Shown piece after piece: positions 63,988 to 64,000 of a stretch of DNA of 64,000 nt. The notes beneath the pieces are model-generated. The model ran no database searches and was not told the DNA's origin. It worked only from the letters and a program-made list of their open reading frames with translations. Origin of the DNA: Zygosaccharomyces rouxii. Lineage: Eukaryota; Ascomycota; Saccharomycetes; Saccharomycetales; Saccharomycetaceae. Position numbers and translations under genes: made by a program. The DNA lies in NCBI RefSeq assembly GCF_000026365.1, contig NC_012993.1, forward strand, positions 1,178,001-1,242,000. The letters run 5' to 3'. Each line of letters begins with the position of its first letter. The stretch's first letter is position 1.

Positions 63988-64000
63988 ACCAGTAGCATGC

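Overview
The window is nuclear DNA of a budding yeast of the family Saccharomycetaceae that did not pass through the whole-genome duplication (WGD). Genes are compact and mostly intron-free, and introns where present are short with a perfect TACTAAC branch point. Almost every gene matches a Saccharomyces cerevisiae gene. Their order interleaves two sister regions of that genome: chromosomes IV and VIII on the left, XII and XV on the right. Protein-level resemblance and the presence of an Na+/H+ antiporter suggest Zygosaccharomyces or a close relative such as Torulaspora. The genus is an inference. No transposon, virus, CRISPR array, toxin gene or prokaryote-like cassette was found.

Left part (1-19000): the 3' end of a nucleotide-sugar transporter (YMD8 type), an STP1/STP2 amino-acid-signalling transcription factor, SPP41 with a long repeat tract, ERG11 (the azole target) on the minus strand, two tandem Zn2Cys6 factors of the YRR1/YRM1/PDR8 drug-resistance family, and an NHA1/SOD2-22 Na+/H+ antiporter. 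The ERG11/regulator divergent promoter is unusually rich in sites: three Upc2-type sterol elements, five CACGTG boxes and a perfect 18-bp inverted repeat.

Middle part (19000-44400): SEC22 (with an intron), DCS1, CMG1, MED4, ALE1, HEM15, YCS4, two identical tRNA-Val(AAC) genes, a 1.9-kb gene-poor stretch, PIG1/GAC1, a 2.2-kb gene-poor stretch, MCM5, SMD2, DBP9 and YSH1.

Right part (45000-64000): a YLR278C-type Zn2Cys6 factor, DCI1-like, RSO55, YLR283W, ECI1, NNT1/EFM7, CTS1, LAS17, YLR287C, RPS30 (intron after the start codon), SER1 and MEC3. The two enoyl-CoA isomerase genes lie two genes apart. This suggests that S. cerevisiae ECI1 and DCI1 descend from a local pair that existed before the WGD.

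The genes are housekeeping and regulatory eukaryotic genes and do not form one pathway. The functional clusters worth noting are sterol synthesis next to multidrug-resistance regulators, and the peroxisomal isomerase pair. I found no convincing undescribed multi-gene system. The most notable signals are in gene organisation and non-coding DNA.
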